The position numbers were made by a program, and so were the translations under genes. This document shows, piece by piece, positions 27,704-38,966 of a stretch of 51,059 nt of DNA. Source of the DNA: an uncultured Clostridia bacterium (GTDB lineage Bacteria > Bacillota > Clostridia > TANB77 > CAG-508). Under the pieces are notes generated by a model. The model saw nothing but the letters and a program-made list of their open reading frames with translations. It searched no databases and was not told where the DNA came from. Where the stretch lies: assembly GCA_947628735.1 (NCBI GenBank), contig CANRAY010000001.1, forward strand, positions 138,391 through 189,449. Reading direction: 5' to 3'. Each line of letters starts with the position of its first letter. The first letter of the stretch is position 1.

Positions 27704-28595
27704 TTTCTTTTTCCTCCCTATGCTCCATAATTTTATTAATAATAATTCTTTCTAATGTCATTAATATATTGCTAACAAGCCAATATAATGCTAAACCTAA
27801 AGGTGCTATAAATGCAATAAATACTGACATAATTGGCATCATATAAGACATATTTTTATTCATTGATTCTACAGCTTCTAACTCATTATTAACTTCTTCT
27901 GTCTTTTCTTCCCCGCTAGTTAAAAGATTTTTATCTTTCTTCTTCTTTCCTACTCCTGTTGATAATCTAATAGAAATTGTAGATGAAATAACATATAAAA
28001 CAGGTATAATATATACAGTCCAATCACTTAAGTTATTTCCAGGAACTTTACTTAAATCAAGTCCTAAAAAGTCCATATTAAGATTAACTCTTTCGTCAGT
28101 ACTTCCATAACGATTAATAATTTCTATTTCCATATATGAAGCTCTCTGTCCCTCATTGTTCTTCTGGATTTCATTTTTATAATAATCTATAACACTAACT
28201 TGTTCACTTTCATCTGTACTTTCTGCATTATAAGGTTCATTGATTTTTTTCATATATGTTAATGGCTGACTTACTAACCAAAAGACTGATAAAATAATAA
28301 TAATTTGAAGAATTGAACTTAGACAGCCACTAAATGGACTCATTTTTTCTCTCTTATATAAATTCATAGCTTCTTGATTCATTTTTTCAGGATTATTTTT
28401 ATATTTTTTCTGAATTTCATTCATTTCAGCTTGAATTTTAGTCGATTTCTTTAATGATATTTGTTGTTTAATAGTAATCGGTATCAAAATAATTCTTAAT
28501 ATAACTGAAAAAACAATAATAGCAATACCATAATTATTAAACAGTTGATACAGAACATTTAATAAATATCCAAAAATTTCCGATATAAAACTCAT
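27696..28595 (-). CDS. yidC: Membrane protein insertase YidC (SpoIIIJ type)
   Basis: 299 residues, 5-TM Oxa1/YidC insertase: NNYGIAIIVFSVILRIILIPIT contains the conserved hydrophilic-groove Arg, followed by the coiled basic loop KSTKIQAEMNEIQKKYK and the core SPFSGCLSSILQIIIILSVFWLV. The region between TM2 and TM3 (about 130-190) is unusually acidic and extended, and a Lys-rich cytosolic insert (GVGKKKKDKNLLTSGEEKTEEVNNE) precedes TM4. No lipobox is evident. Confidence 0.94.
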   Translation of the reverse strand: MSFISEIFGYLLNVLYQLFNNYGIAIIVFSVILRIILIPITIKQQISLKKSTKIQAEMNEIQKKYKNNPEKMNQEAMNLYKREKMSPFSGCLSSILQIIIILSVFWLVSQPLTYMKKINEPYNAESTDESEQVSVIDYYKNEIQKNNEGQRASYMEIEIINRYGSTDERVNLNMDFLGLDLSKVPGNNLSDWTVYIIPVLYVISSTISIRLSTGVGKKKKDKNLLTSGEEKTEEVNNELEAVESMNKNMSYMMPIMSVFIAFIAPLGLALYWLVSNILMTLERIIINKIMEHREEKENA

Positions 28596-28605
28596 ATTTC
28601 CTCCA

Positions 28606-28824
28606 TTATTTTAAAGGATCATATCCACCTTTGGAAAATGGATTACACCTTAATATTCTTTGAATTCCTAAAATCATTCCTTTAAAAGATCCATATTTTT
28701 CAATAGCTTGTTTCATATATTCTGAACAAGATGGATAATATTTACAATGAATACCATTACTACTGAAAATTTTGGAAATATGTTTTTGATAAAAATTTAA
28801 AATAAAAATTAATATTTTTCTCAT
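28606..28824 (-). CDS. yidD: Membrane protein insertion efficiency factor YidD
   Basis: 72 residues: N-terminal amphipathic/hydrophobic helix, then the family signature [19 protein letters not shown] and [14 protein letters not shown]. Sits between rnpA (4-bp overlap) and yidC, the standard place. Confidence 0.96.
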   Translation of the reverse strand: MRKILIFILNFYQKHISKIFSSNGIHCKYYPSCSEYMKQAIEKYGSFKGMILGIQRILRCNPFSKGGYDPLK

Positions 28825-29174
28825 ATTTTACTTTTCTCTATAATATCTGCTTTAGCAAGCAAATATTCCATATCTTTTTCAATTGTATGAAAATCTGCAT
28901 CTTCTATATTTGCTTTTTTGTTCCATAAGAAAACAATATTATATCCTTTTTTTAATCGACTTTCTATGTTTTGATAATTTGCTCTAATTAATCTCTTAAT
29001 ATGATTTCTCTTTACGGCATTTGCACTTTTCGTTGAAATTGCTATTCCAATTACATTCTTTTCTTCCCTATTTTTCATTAAATAAATAATAATCTGTTTT
29101 CCTATATAAAATTTTCCTTTAGATAAAACATTTTTAAATTCATAATTTTTTTTTAATGTTATTATTTTTTTCAT
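28821..29174 (-). CDS. rnpA: Ribonuclease P protein component
   Basis: 117 residues: [45 protein letters not shown] (the RNR-type signature) and [13 protein letters not shown] start at ATG 29174 ([13 protein letters not shown] matches usual N-termini) rather than the GTG at 29183. Binds the 5' leader of pre-tRNA with RNase P RNA. Confidence 0.95.
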   Translation of the reverse strand: MKKIITLKKNYEFKNVLSKGKFYIGKQIIIYLMKNREEKNVIGIAISTKSANAVKRNHIKRLIRANYQNIESRLKKGYNIVFLWNKKANIEDADFHTIEKDMEYLLAKADIIEKSKI

Positions 29175-29217
29175 TTTTATCACTCATTTTTATCAAAATA
29201 ATTCTTTTTACCTTGAA

Positions 29218-29226
29218 TTATCCACA
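29218..29226 (+). promoter_or_regulatory. Perfect DnaA box between rnpA and rpmH
   Basis: TTATCCACA, followed by TATACACATATATATTCACAT with further half-matches. This is part of the upstream (dnaA-proximal) origin box set. Confidence 0.6.
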
Positions 29227-29265
29227 TATACACATATATATTCACATATTAAATATATAAAATTT

Positions 29266-29291
29266 CAAAAAAGATCACTTTACGTGACCTT
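29266..29291 (-). terminator. Terminator after rpmH
   Basis: Minus-strand AAGGTCAC / GTGATCTT, 5-nt loop, then TTTTTTG. The one G-U pair fits only minus-strand transcription. Confidence 0.75.
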
Positions 29292-29298
29292 CTCTAAT

Positions 29299-29433
29299 TT
29301 AAGCACTTAGTTTTTTTCTTCCTTTTGCACGTCTTGCTTTTAATACATTTCTACCTGATCTTGTACTCATTCTTTTCATAAAACCATGCTCTTTTTGTTC
29401 TTGTCTCTTTTTTGGTTGATATGTTCTTTTCAT
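29299..29433 (-). CDS. rpmH: 50S ribosomal protein L34
   Basis: 44 residues starting [18 protein letters not shown] and continuing [24 protein letters not shown], the textbook L34 sequence and length. ATG 29433 has AGGAGG 6 nt upstream. Divergent from dnaA, as in most Firmicutes; a full consensus promoter precedes it. Confidence 0.98.
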   Translation of the reverse strand: MKRTYQPKKRQEQKEHGFMKRMSTRSGRNVLKARRAKGRKKLSA

Positions 29434-29500
29434 TTTTGCACCTCCTGCTATATATTAAACCGTCTCCGGATTTTTTACTTTTTAAATAATAAGCTTTTTA

Positions 29501-29529
29501 ATTATATATTATTTTTCTAATTATGTCAA
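29501..29529 (-). promoter_or_regulatory. Consensus promoter of rpmH
   Basis: Minus-strand TTGACA (29524-29529), 17-bp spacer, TATAAT (29501-29506): a perfect match to the sigma-A consensus. Confidence 0.85.
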
Positions 29530-29567
29530 TATAAAAAAAATGTTTTTTAAATATTCTCCTTTTTATA

Positions 29568-29616
29568 TTGACTATTGTTTATTTTATTTGATATTATATA
29601 AAAATATTGTGGATAA
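29568..29616 (+). promoter_or_regulatory. dnaA promoter with DnaA box
   Basis: TTGACT (29568-29573), 18-bp spacer, TATTAT (29592-29597), and a perfect DnaA box TGTGGATAA at 29608-29616, just downstream of the expected start. DnaA binding there would fit autorepression. Confidence 0.65.
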
Positions 29617-29665
29617 CTATGTGTATATGTTAATAAATCATAATATTTTGGAAGGATTGAATGCA

Positions 29666-31009
29666 ATGCAAAGAAATGAATTAAATGAACTTTTAACAAA
29701 AGCAAAAGAACTTTTAAAGAATGAAGTTACTAAAATTTCCTATGAAACATGGATTAGAGACCTTGATATACAAAGTGCCGAAAATGGTCATATTATTTTA
29801 ATCGCAAATAATGCATTTCAAAAAGAATCTATTGTTTCAAGATATAATGAATTATTTAGAAACACATTTAATTATATTACAAATAAAAACTGTGATATTA
29901 CAGTTATTTTAAAAGATGATTTAGTTGAAGAAGAAAATACATCATCTTCTCAATATTCATCTAATTTACCATCTTACTCAAATTCAACATTAAATCCAAA
30001 ATATACATTTGACTCGTTTGTTGTAGGAAATAGTAATCGTTTTGCTCATGCTGCTGCATTAGCAGTTGCAGAAGCTCCAGCAACAGCTTATAATCCATTA
30101 TTTATATATGGTGGTGTTGGATTAGGAAAAACACACTTAATGCATGCAATCGCAAATGAAATTTTAATGAATAATAGAAATGCTAACATTTTATATGTTA
30201 CTTCTGAAAAATTTACTAATCAATTAATTAACGCTATAAAAGATAATAAAAACGAAATGTTCAGAAATAAATATAGAAATATTGATGTTTTATTAATTGA
30301 TGATATTCAATTCATTGCAGGAAAAGAAAGAATACAAGAAGAATTTTTCCACACATTTAATACATTACATGAAAGTGGAAAACAAATTATTATTTCAAGT
30401 GATAGACCTCCAAAAGATATTAATCTTTTAGAAGATAGATTAAAATCTAGATTTGAATGGGGATTAATTGCAGATATTTCAAATCCAGATTATGAAACAC
30501 GTTTAGCAATACTAAGGAAAAAAGCACAACTAGATAATATTATGATAGATGACGACATATTATGTAACATTGCAACAAAAATTGATTCAAATATCAGAGA
30601 ACTAGAAGGTGTTCTAAATAAACTAATTGCAAAAGCATCATTAACTAATACACATATTACTATGGAAATGGCAGAAAGAGCAATTAATGATGTTGTAACA
30701 AGTCAAGATAAAGTATTATCGATAGAATTAATACAAGAAACAATAGCAAAATATTTCAACAATATTACTGTAGAAGAATTAAAAGGTGTAAAAAGATCAA
30801 ATGATGTAACTTTTCCTAGACAAATTGCAATGTATTTATGCAGAAATGTAGCACAACTTCCTTTAACTAAAATAGGGGAAGGCTTTGGAAAAAGAGACCA
30901 TACAACAGTAATCCATGCATGTAATAAAATTGAAAAAGAAATACAAACGAATATGGAAACAAAAAGAATTGTGGAAAGTGTGAAAAACATTTTATTATCA
31001 AATAAATAA
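29666..31009 (+). CDS. dnaA: Chromosomal replication initiator DnaA
   Basis: 447 residues. Domain I at the N-terminus, a short linker (residues about 90-110), AAA+ domain with NPLFIYGGVGLGKTHLMHAI (Walker A), VLLIDDIQFIAGKE (Walker B) and SSDRPPKDI, and domain IV with GEGFGKRDHTTVIHAC contacting DnaA boxes. ATG 29666 has GGAAGG about 9 nt upstream and begins MQRNELNELLTKAKELL; the longer frame to 29540 spans the promoter. Confidence 0.97.
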   Translation: MQRNELNELLTKAKELLKNEVTKISYETWIRDLDIQSAENGHIILIANNAFQKESIVSRYNELFRNTFNYITNKNCDITVILKDDLVEEENTSSSQYSSNLPSYSNSTLNPKYTFDSFVVGNSNRFAHAAALAVAEAPATAYNPLFIYGGVGLGKTHLMHAIANEILMNNRNANILYVTSEKFTNQLINAIKDNKNEMFRNKYRNIDVLLIDDIQFIAGKERIQEEFFHTFNTLHESGKQIIISSDRPPKDINLLEDRLKSRFEWGLIADISNPDYETRLAILRKKAQLDNIMIDDDILCNIATKIDSNIRELEGVLNKLIAKASLTNTHITMEMAERAINDVVTSQDKVLSIELIQETIAKYFNNITVEELKGVKRSNDVTFPRQIAMYLCRNVAQLPLTKIGEGFGKRDHTTVIHACNKIEKEIQTNMETKRIVESVKNILLSNK

Positions 31010-31204
31010 TATAGAAATAAAACAAAATTTAAAATTTACTAAAATTTGTGTTTGAAAAATTTATGTTTGGAAAAAAAAATGTAATTTTACTTACGGAACC
31101 AATACATCAGATATTCACATGTTGTTGTGAATTTTCTGTATATAAACTGTTTATATTTAATATTTCACATTTAAAATTTAATAATGTAAATAACATTTTC
31201 ATTT

Positions 31205-31318
31205 TTCCACCAATTTATACACAAAAAAATATATAGGGATAACAATATTCCACAGAGTTTTCCACACAATTCACACTACCTATTACTACTACTACTATTA
31301 ATTATTATATTATTATTA
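31205..31318 (+). promoter_or_regulatory. oriC unwinding region between dnaA and dnaN
   Basis: In the 325-bp dnaA-dnaN gap, near-match DnaA boxes TTATACACA (31214), TATTCCACA (31246) and TTTTCCACA (31258) lead into ATTCACAC and then a run of TAC trinucleotides (TATTACTACTACTACTATTA, 31281-31300), followed by pure A/T (to 31318). A box set followed by repeated trinucleotides and an AT-rich tract is the DnaA-trio layout of the B. subtilis basal unwinding element. The rest of the gap (31010-31204) has no credible gene. Confidence 0.75.
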
Positions 31319-31334
31319 AAGGAGTGAACACAAA

Positions 31335-32453
31335 ATGAAAATTGTTTGTGAAAAGGATAATATCCTTAAAGCTATTAATTCCGTAACAAAAGCGGTAGCT
31401 ACAAAAACAACAATGCCAATATTAGAAGGTATCTTAATTCAAACAAATGATAATGAAGTAAAATTAACAACTTATGATTTAGAAATAGGAATAGAATATA
31501 TTATAAATTGTGATGTAAAAGAACAAGGAGCAACAGTTGTAAATGCAATTATGTTTAGTGAAATTATTAGAAGATTACCAGATTCAGAAATTAGTATTTC
31601 GCTAGATGAAAAAAAATTATTAGTAATTGAGTGTGAAGGATCTTTATATAAATTAGCTACAATGAATCCAGATGAATTTCCAGAATTACCAAAAATAAGT
31701 ATAGAAAATTCAATTGAATTAGAACAAAATGCTTTAAAAGAAATGATAAGAAAAACAATTTTTGCAGTTAGTTCAGAAGAAAATAGACCAATTTTTACAG
31801 GATGTTTATTTGAAATAAAAAATAACAAATTAAATGTTGTTGCAGTAGATGGATTCAGATTAGCTTGGAAAAGTAAATTTTTACAATCTAAAAGTAATGA
31901 TTTCTCAGCAGTTATTCCAGGAAGAACATTAAATGAAATTAATAAAATTATGTTAGATTCATATGATTCAATAAAAATAGGAATTGCAAAAAATCAAGCA
32001 TTATTTGAAATGGAAAATTGTAAAATTGTTACTAGATTATTAGATGGAGAATTTTTAAATTATTCAAGTGTTATTCCAGAAAATTGGGAAACAAGAATAA
32101 GAGTAGATAAAAATATTATGCAAAATTGTTTTGAAAGAATTAGTTTAATTTCATCATCAAGTATTGAAAAAGAAAAGAAATATCCTGTAAAAGTAAGTAT
32201 TGATATAGGAAAAGTAACAATTTCATGTACAAATCAAACAGGTGATGCAAAAGAAGAAATGTATGTATCTACAGAAGGAAAAAATTTAGAAGCAGGATTT
32301 AATCCAAAATACTTTTTAGATGCATTTAGAGCAATTGATGATCAAGAAGTATTTATAGATTTTGGTTCAAGTATTTCTCCATGTATTATTAGACCAGTAG
32401 AAGAAAGTGGAGACTATATTTATATGGTTCTTCCAATAAGAATGAAAGAATAA
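31335..32453 (+). CDS. dnaN: DNA polymerase III beta sliding clamp
   Basis: 372 residues, three-domain clamp: MKIVCEKDNILKAINSVTKAV, TMPILEGILIQT, RPIFTGCLFEIKNNKLNVVAVDGFRLAW and the C-terminal YIYMVLPIRMKE that shapes the clamp-binding cleft. ATG 31335 follows AAAGGAG. Confidence 0.97.
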   Translation: MKIVCEKDNILKAINSVTKAVATKTTMPILEGILIQTNDNEVKLTTYDLEIGIEYIINCDVKEQGATVVNAIMFSEIIRRLPDSEISISLDEKKLLVIECEGSLYKLATMNPDEFPELPKISIENSIELEQNALKEMIRKTIFAVSSEENRPIFTGCLFEIKNNKLNVVAVDGFRLAWKSKFLQSKSNDFSAVIPGRTLNEINKIMLDSYDSIKIGIAKNQALFEMENCKIVTRLLDGEFLNYSSVIPENWETRIRVDKNIMQNCFERISLISSSSIEKEKKYPVKVSIDIGKVTISCTNQTGDAKEEMYVSTEGKNLEAGFNPKYFLDAFRAIDDQEVFIDFGSSISPCIIRPVEESGDYIYMVLPIRMKE

Positions 32454-32494
32454 TTACAAAAATGATCAAAAAATAAACAAGATATTCACAAAAA

Positions 32495-32503
32495 TGTGGA
32501 TAA
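32495..32503 (-). promoter_or_regulatory. Perfect DnaA box between dnaN and recF
   Basis: TGTGGATAA on the plus strand. Further perfect boxes lie inside recF (33152, 33181) and gyrB (34032, 34282). Confidence 0.55.
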
Positions 32504-32561
32504 CTATTTGAAAAATATTAAATTTTGTGGATATTTTAATGACGAAAAAGGAAAATCCATA

Positions 32562-33628
32562 ATGTATATAAGTAAAATAAAATTATATAATTTTAGAAAT
32601 TATCAAGAACAAGAAATAGAATTTAATAAAAATATTAATATTATTTATGGAGATAATGCACAAGGAAAAACAAACATAATAGAAGCAATTTTTTTAAGTA
32701 GTTTTGGAAAATCATTTCGAACCAATAAAGAAAAAGAATTAATTCAATTTGGTAAAGAAAACTTAATTGTAGAAACAGAATATCAAAAAAAAGATAGAGA
32801 TGGAAAAATAAAAATAGAAATTGCAAATAAAAAACAAATTAGTATAAACGGTATAAAAATAAAAAAATTAAGCGAAATATTAGGAAATATAAACATTGTT
32901 ATTTTTACACCAGAAGATATTAATATTTTAAAAAACGGACCTGAAAATAGAAGACGTTTTCTAGATATGATGATTGGTCAATTACGCCCAAATTATGTGT
33001 ATTATCTAAATTTATATTTAAAAACACTAGAACAAAGAAATAATTATTTAAAACAAATACAAGAAGAAAATAAGCCACAAGAAATGTTAGAAATATGGGA
33101 CGAAAAATTAGCAGAATATGGTGAAATAATATACAAATATCGTGTGGATTATGTGGATAAAATAATAAAAAAAATAAAAGTTATCCACAAAAATATAACA
33201 AATGAGAAAGAAAAGATTGACATAAAATACGATTCAAATTGTGAACAAAAAGACAAATATTTGCAACTATTGAAAGAAAGAAGAAAGCTTGATATTATAA
33301 AAGGATTCACAACAAAAGGAATTCATAGAGATGATTTTACTGTTTATATTGATGAAAAAGAAGTAAAAAATTATGGATCTCAAGGACAAAATAGGACAGC
33401 TGTATTATCTTTAAAATTAGCTGAATTAAATGTTGTATATGACGAAATAGGGGAATATCCAATTCTTTTATTAGATGACTTTATGTCAGAATTAGATGAA
33501 AAAAGAAGAAAGAATTTTTTAAATAATATAGAAAATACACAAGTTATTATTACAGGAACAGAAAAAATAGATATGCCAAATTTAAATTATAACCTATATC
33601 ATATTGAAAAAGGAGAAGTTTTATTATA

Positions 33629-33629
<1 letters not shown>
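32562..33629 (+). CDS. recF: DNA replication and repair protein RecF
   Basis: 355 residues, SMC-like ATPase for loading RecA at gaps: MYISKIKLYNFRNYQEQEIEF, Walker A YGDNAQGKTNIIEAIFL, FTPEDINILKNGPENRRRFLDM, the signature YGSQGQNRTAVLSLKLAEL and Walker B PILLLDDFMSELDEKRR. ATG 32562 has AAAGGA upstream; an extension to 32496 has none. Contains two DnaA boxes in its coding sequence. Confidence 0.96.
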
Positions 33630-35811
<2,182 letters not shown>

Positions 35812-35826
35812 TAAAAATAAATTATT

Positions 35827-35856
35827 AATAGCAGGTAGATAAAACTACCTGCTATT
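35827..35856. other. Perfect 12-bp hairpin after gyrB without U-tract
   Basis: AATAGCAGGTAG / CTACCTGCTATT with a 6-nt loop, 15 bp after the gyrB stop. It lacks the usual run of T on either strand, so it may protect the 3' end or act as a weak or assisted terminator. Confidence 0.6.
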
Positions 35857-36330
35857 ATCGAATAAAACTAATATTAATCTTTAACTAAAACTAATATACC
35901 TAGTTTATAACCTAATATATATTGCTATATAAATAAGCTAATCACCAAATATAAAAATCATTCGCTCGACTAGGAATGCACTCATAATAACCATATTCGT
36001 CCACAAGGGACTAATAACAATCACTAAAAAATACAAACATAATCTTAACTTCGAATATATTATCTATATTACAACCATATATAAAATAAAAAAGAAAGAA
36101 GAAATAATAATAATAAATATAGCTTACATACAAATAATATACTCTCATCGCCGACATATTATTCTATAAGGTCATTACAAAATAATATATCTTTGCTCGA
36201 ATAATATAAAACCCTCACTAGGATCTCATATTACTCTTATTTCAACTAATATTAATCTTATACTAATATTATAATCAAAAAAATATATTTTATACAAAAA
36301 TAAAACAGAATATATTTAAAAATCAAAAAG
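35857..36330. other. Intergenic stretch of unknown content
   Basis: About 470 bp without a credible gene on either strand. AACTAATATTAATCT occurs at 35866 and again at 36244, and a pair of less AT-rich patches share GCTCGA, ACTAGGA and CTCATA (around 35963-35985 and 36195-36230), suggesting a decayed direct repeat. It lacks the blocks of the repeat family seen at loci A-C. Confidence 0.4.
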
Positions 36331-36331
36331 A

Positions 36332-36389
36332 AATTGTCGAAAATTGTCATACGATTTTTCTTGACGAAAAATAAAATAGAATATAAAAT
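36332..36389 (+). promoter_or_regulatory. Promoter and operator-like repeats of the VirB4 cluster
   Basis: TTGACG (36361-36366), 17-bp spacer, TAAAAT (36384-36389). Two direct repeats AATTGTC (36333 and 36343) lie upstream, and an inverted repeat ATTTTTC / GAAAAAT (36354-36372) spans the -35. Confidence 0.5.
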
Positions 36390-36484
36390 AAAATCATAAT
36401 TTTATTCTAAAATAATTTATTTCTTATAATTTCCCCCAAAAATAAAAAATATAAAAGAAAGGAGAAAAAATATTTATTTATTTT

Positions 36485-37057
36485 ATGAAAAAACAAAAAA
36501 TAAATTCTGTCCAATTGTGGTTGCCTTTTGAAGAAATATTGGAAAATGGAATTATTAAATTAAAAAAAAATGAATATATAAAAATAATAAAAATAAATCC
36601 AATTAATTTTAATTTAAAATCAGAATTAGAAAAAGAATCTATTATTAATTCATATAAATTATTTCTAAGAACATGTAATTTTAATTTTCAAATACTTATA
36701 CAAAGTAGTAAAGAAGATCTTTCAAAACATATTTCAAAAATTCAAAATCAATTAAATTCTGAAGAAAAAAATATCCAAGAAATTTCTAAAAAATATATTC
36801 AATATATTCAAAATTTAAACCATAGTAAAAAATCATCTTCTAAAAATTTTTATATTATTTTAAAATATGAAAATAAAAATAAAGAAGATGCAGAAAATTA
36901 TGCAATAGAAGATTTAAATGAAAAATATTTTAAAATAAAAGAATCAATTTCAAGATGTGGAAATATAGCAAAAGATATTTCTAAAAAAGAAGAAATAGAA
37001 CAAATATTATTTTCATTTTTAAATACAAGGATAGAAATTAAAAAAAATATAAATTAA
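36485..37057 (+). CDS. Putative T4SS protein resembling the N-terminal region of VirB4-type ATPases
   Basis: 190 residues, soluble, rich in Lys/Asn/Ile. It opens NSVQLWLPFEEILENGIIKLKKNEYIKIIKINPINFNLK, followed by SELEKESIINSYKLFLRTCNFNFQILIQSSKEDL and a helical C-terminal half. A short region like this usually precedes the ATPase core in conjugative VirB4/TraC-class proteins; here it is a separate gene directly before one, 23 bp apart. Family assignment rests on my recollection of such segments, so it is tentative. The ribosome site AAAGGAG sits 18 nt from ATG 36485 but 6 nt from an in-frame ATA (36470) and 11 nt from an ATT (36476). Confidence 0.6.
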   Translation: MKKQKINSVQLWLPFEEILENGIIKLKKNEYIKIIKINPINFNLKSELEKESIINSYKLFLRTCNFNFQILIQSSKEDLSKHISKIQNQLNSEEKNIQEISKKYIQYIQNLNHSKKSSSKNFYIILKYENKNKEDAENYAIEDLNEKYFKIKESISRCGNIAKDISKKEEIEQILFSFLNTRIEIKKNIN

Positions 37058-37080
37058 TATTTAAATAAAAAAGGAAAAAA

Positions 37081-38950
37081 ATGAAAAAAATAATAGAAAA
37101 AATAAAAGAGTATTATAATAATATTTTAAAAAATAATAAAATATTAAATAATAAAGAAAATAAAAATATTTCTTTTTTAAATGGAAATTTTTCAGAAAAA
37201 GATTTTTTAGCACCAGCATATATTAATTTTTCTAATCCAAAATATGCAGAAATTGATAATTTATATTTTTCTTCATTATGTGTAATTAATTATTATAGAG
37301 AACAAACAGATTTAATATTAAAGTCTATTATAGATACTAATATAAATATTAATATTTCTATTTTTTATGAAAAACAAGATACATATAAAACAATAAAAGA
37401 TTTAACATATCATATTGGAAATGTAGGAGCAGATTTAAAAACAATTAATGAAAATAGACAAGATATGGAAATAGCAGCATTTACGTATAATGACGCAAAA
37501 TATATAAGAAGAGAAATGCAAATTAACAATGAAGAATTATATTTTTTATATATTTACATATGTACTTATTCAGAAGATTTAAAAGAATTAGAATATATAT
37601 TAAATAAAATAGAAGGAATTTTTCAAAGTAAAGGAATGCAAACAAGAAGAGCATATTTTAGGCAAGAACAAGCGATAAAAGCTTGTTTACCACTAATGGA
37701 AAATAATAATATATTAAAAGAAATTTCAAAAAGAAATGTATTAACTAGTGGAATTGTATCAACATATCCATTTATTTCATCTGCCATTTTTGATGAAGAA
37801 GGAATTTTTATAGGAACAAATATATATAATAATTCTTTAGTTTTTATAGATAGATATAATACAAAAAAATATAAAAATGCAAATATGTGTATTTTTGGAA
37901 CAAGCGGAGCAGGTAAATCATTTTATACAAAAATATTAATTTTAAGATATAGACTACTAGGAATTGAACAATATATTATTGATCCAGATAGAGAATATGG
38001 AAATTTATGCACACATTTAAATGGAGCATTATTAAAAATAGGACCAAAATCTGATACATATATAAATATATTAGATATTAGAGAAGAAAGTATAGAAGAT
38101 GATGAACGTGGATATTTAGCAAATAAAATAAATAAATTAATAGGATTTTTTAATTTAATATTTGGAAATTTAAATGAAGAAGAAAAAGCTATTTTAGAAG
38201 AAAAAATAATCGAATTGTATCAAAATAAAAATATTAATTTTGATGATAAAAGTTTATATAAAGAAGATAAAAATAAAATTATAATAAAACCAATTTTTAA
38301 AGATACATATGATATGCCAATATTAGAAGATTTATATCATTTATTAGAAAAAGATGATAGAACAAAAATATTTGCAATTAAATTAATTCCATTTGTAAAA
38401 GGATCTTTAAGTTTTTTTAATCATCACACAAATATAGAAATAAATAATAAATTAATTATTGCAGATATTTATGAATTAGGAGAAGAAAATTTAAAATATG
38501 GAATGTATTTATTTACCGATTTATTTTGGGACAAAATAAAAAAAGATAGAAATAGTAAAAAAGCAATTTATTTAGATGAAATATGGAGATTAATAGGAGT
38601 TACATCAAATAAAGAAGTAGCAAGTTTTATATACAAAATTTTTAAAACAATAAGAAAATACCGGAGGAAGTAGTGTAGCAATTACACAAGATGTATCAGA
38701 CTTATTTAGTTTAGAAGAAGGAGTTTATGGAAAAAGTATATTAAATAATTCAGAAATAAAAACTTTTTTTTCATTAGAAGAAGAAAATATAAGAGTATTA
38801 GAAAAATATACTAATTTATCAGAAAAAGAAAAAATAGAAATAAAATCTTTACGAAGAGGAGAATGCTTAATGTTTATAGAAAATGAGCATATTTTAACAA
38901 AAATAGAAGCAGCAGATTTTGAAAAAGAAATTATTGAAAAAAATAAATAA
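37081..38950 (+). pseudogene. virB4: VirB4-like conjugation ATPase interrupted by a +1 frameshift
   Basis: The first frame (37081-38673, 530 codons) carries Walker A FGTSGAGKSFYTK (about residue 272) and DPDREYGNLC, then Walker B KKAIYLDEIWRLIG (about 495), as in VirB4/TraE ATPases of Gram-positive T4SS. After KTIRKY it reads RRK-stop. Skipping one C at 38662 restores GGSSVAITQDVSDLF, the conserved VirB4 motif, and continues for 95 codons to 38950. The joined protein (about 620 residues) has the normal length for the family and no other lesion. So this is a recent mutation, an assembly error or a programmed +1 shift. The ribosome site AAGGAAAAAA precedes ATG 37081. Confidence 0.85.
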
Positions 38951-38966
38951 AAAGAAGGAATGAAAA

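Noticed and set aside
31048..31236. 62-codon frame between dnaA and dnaN
   Set aside because: TTG start with no ribosome site, inside the origin region, unusual composition.
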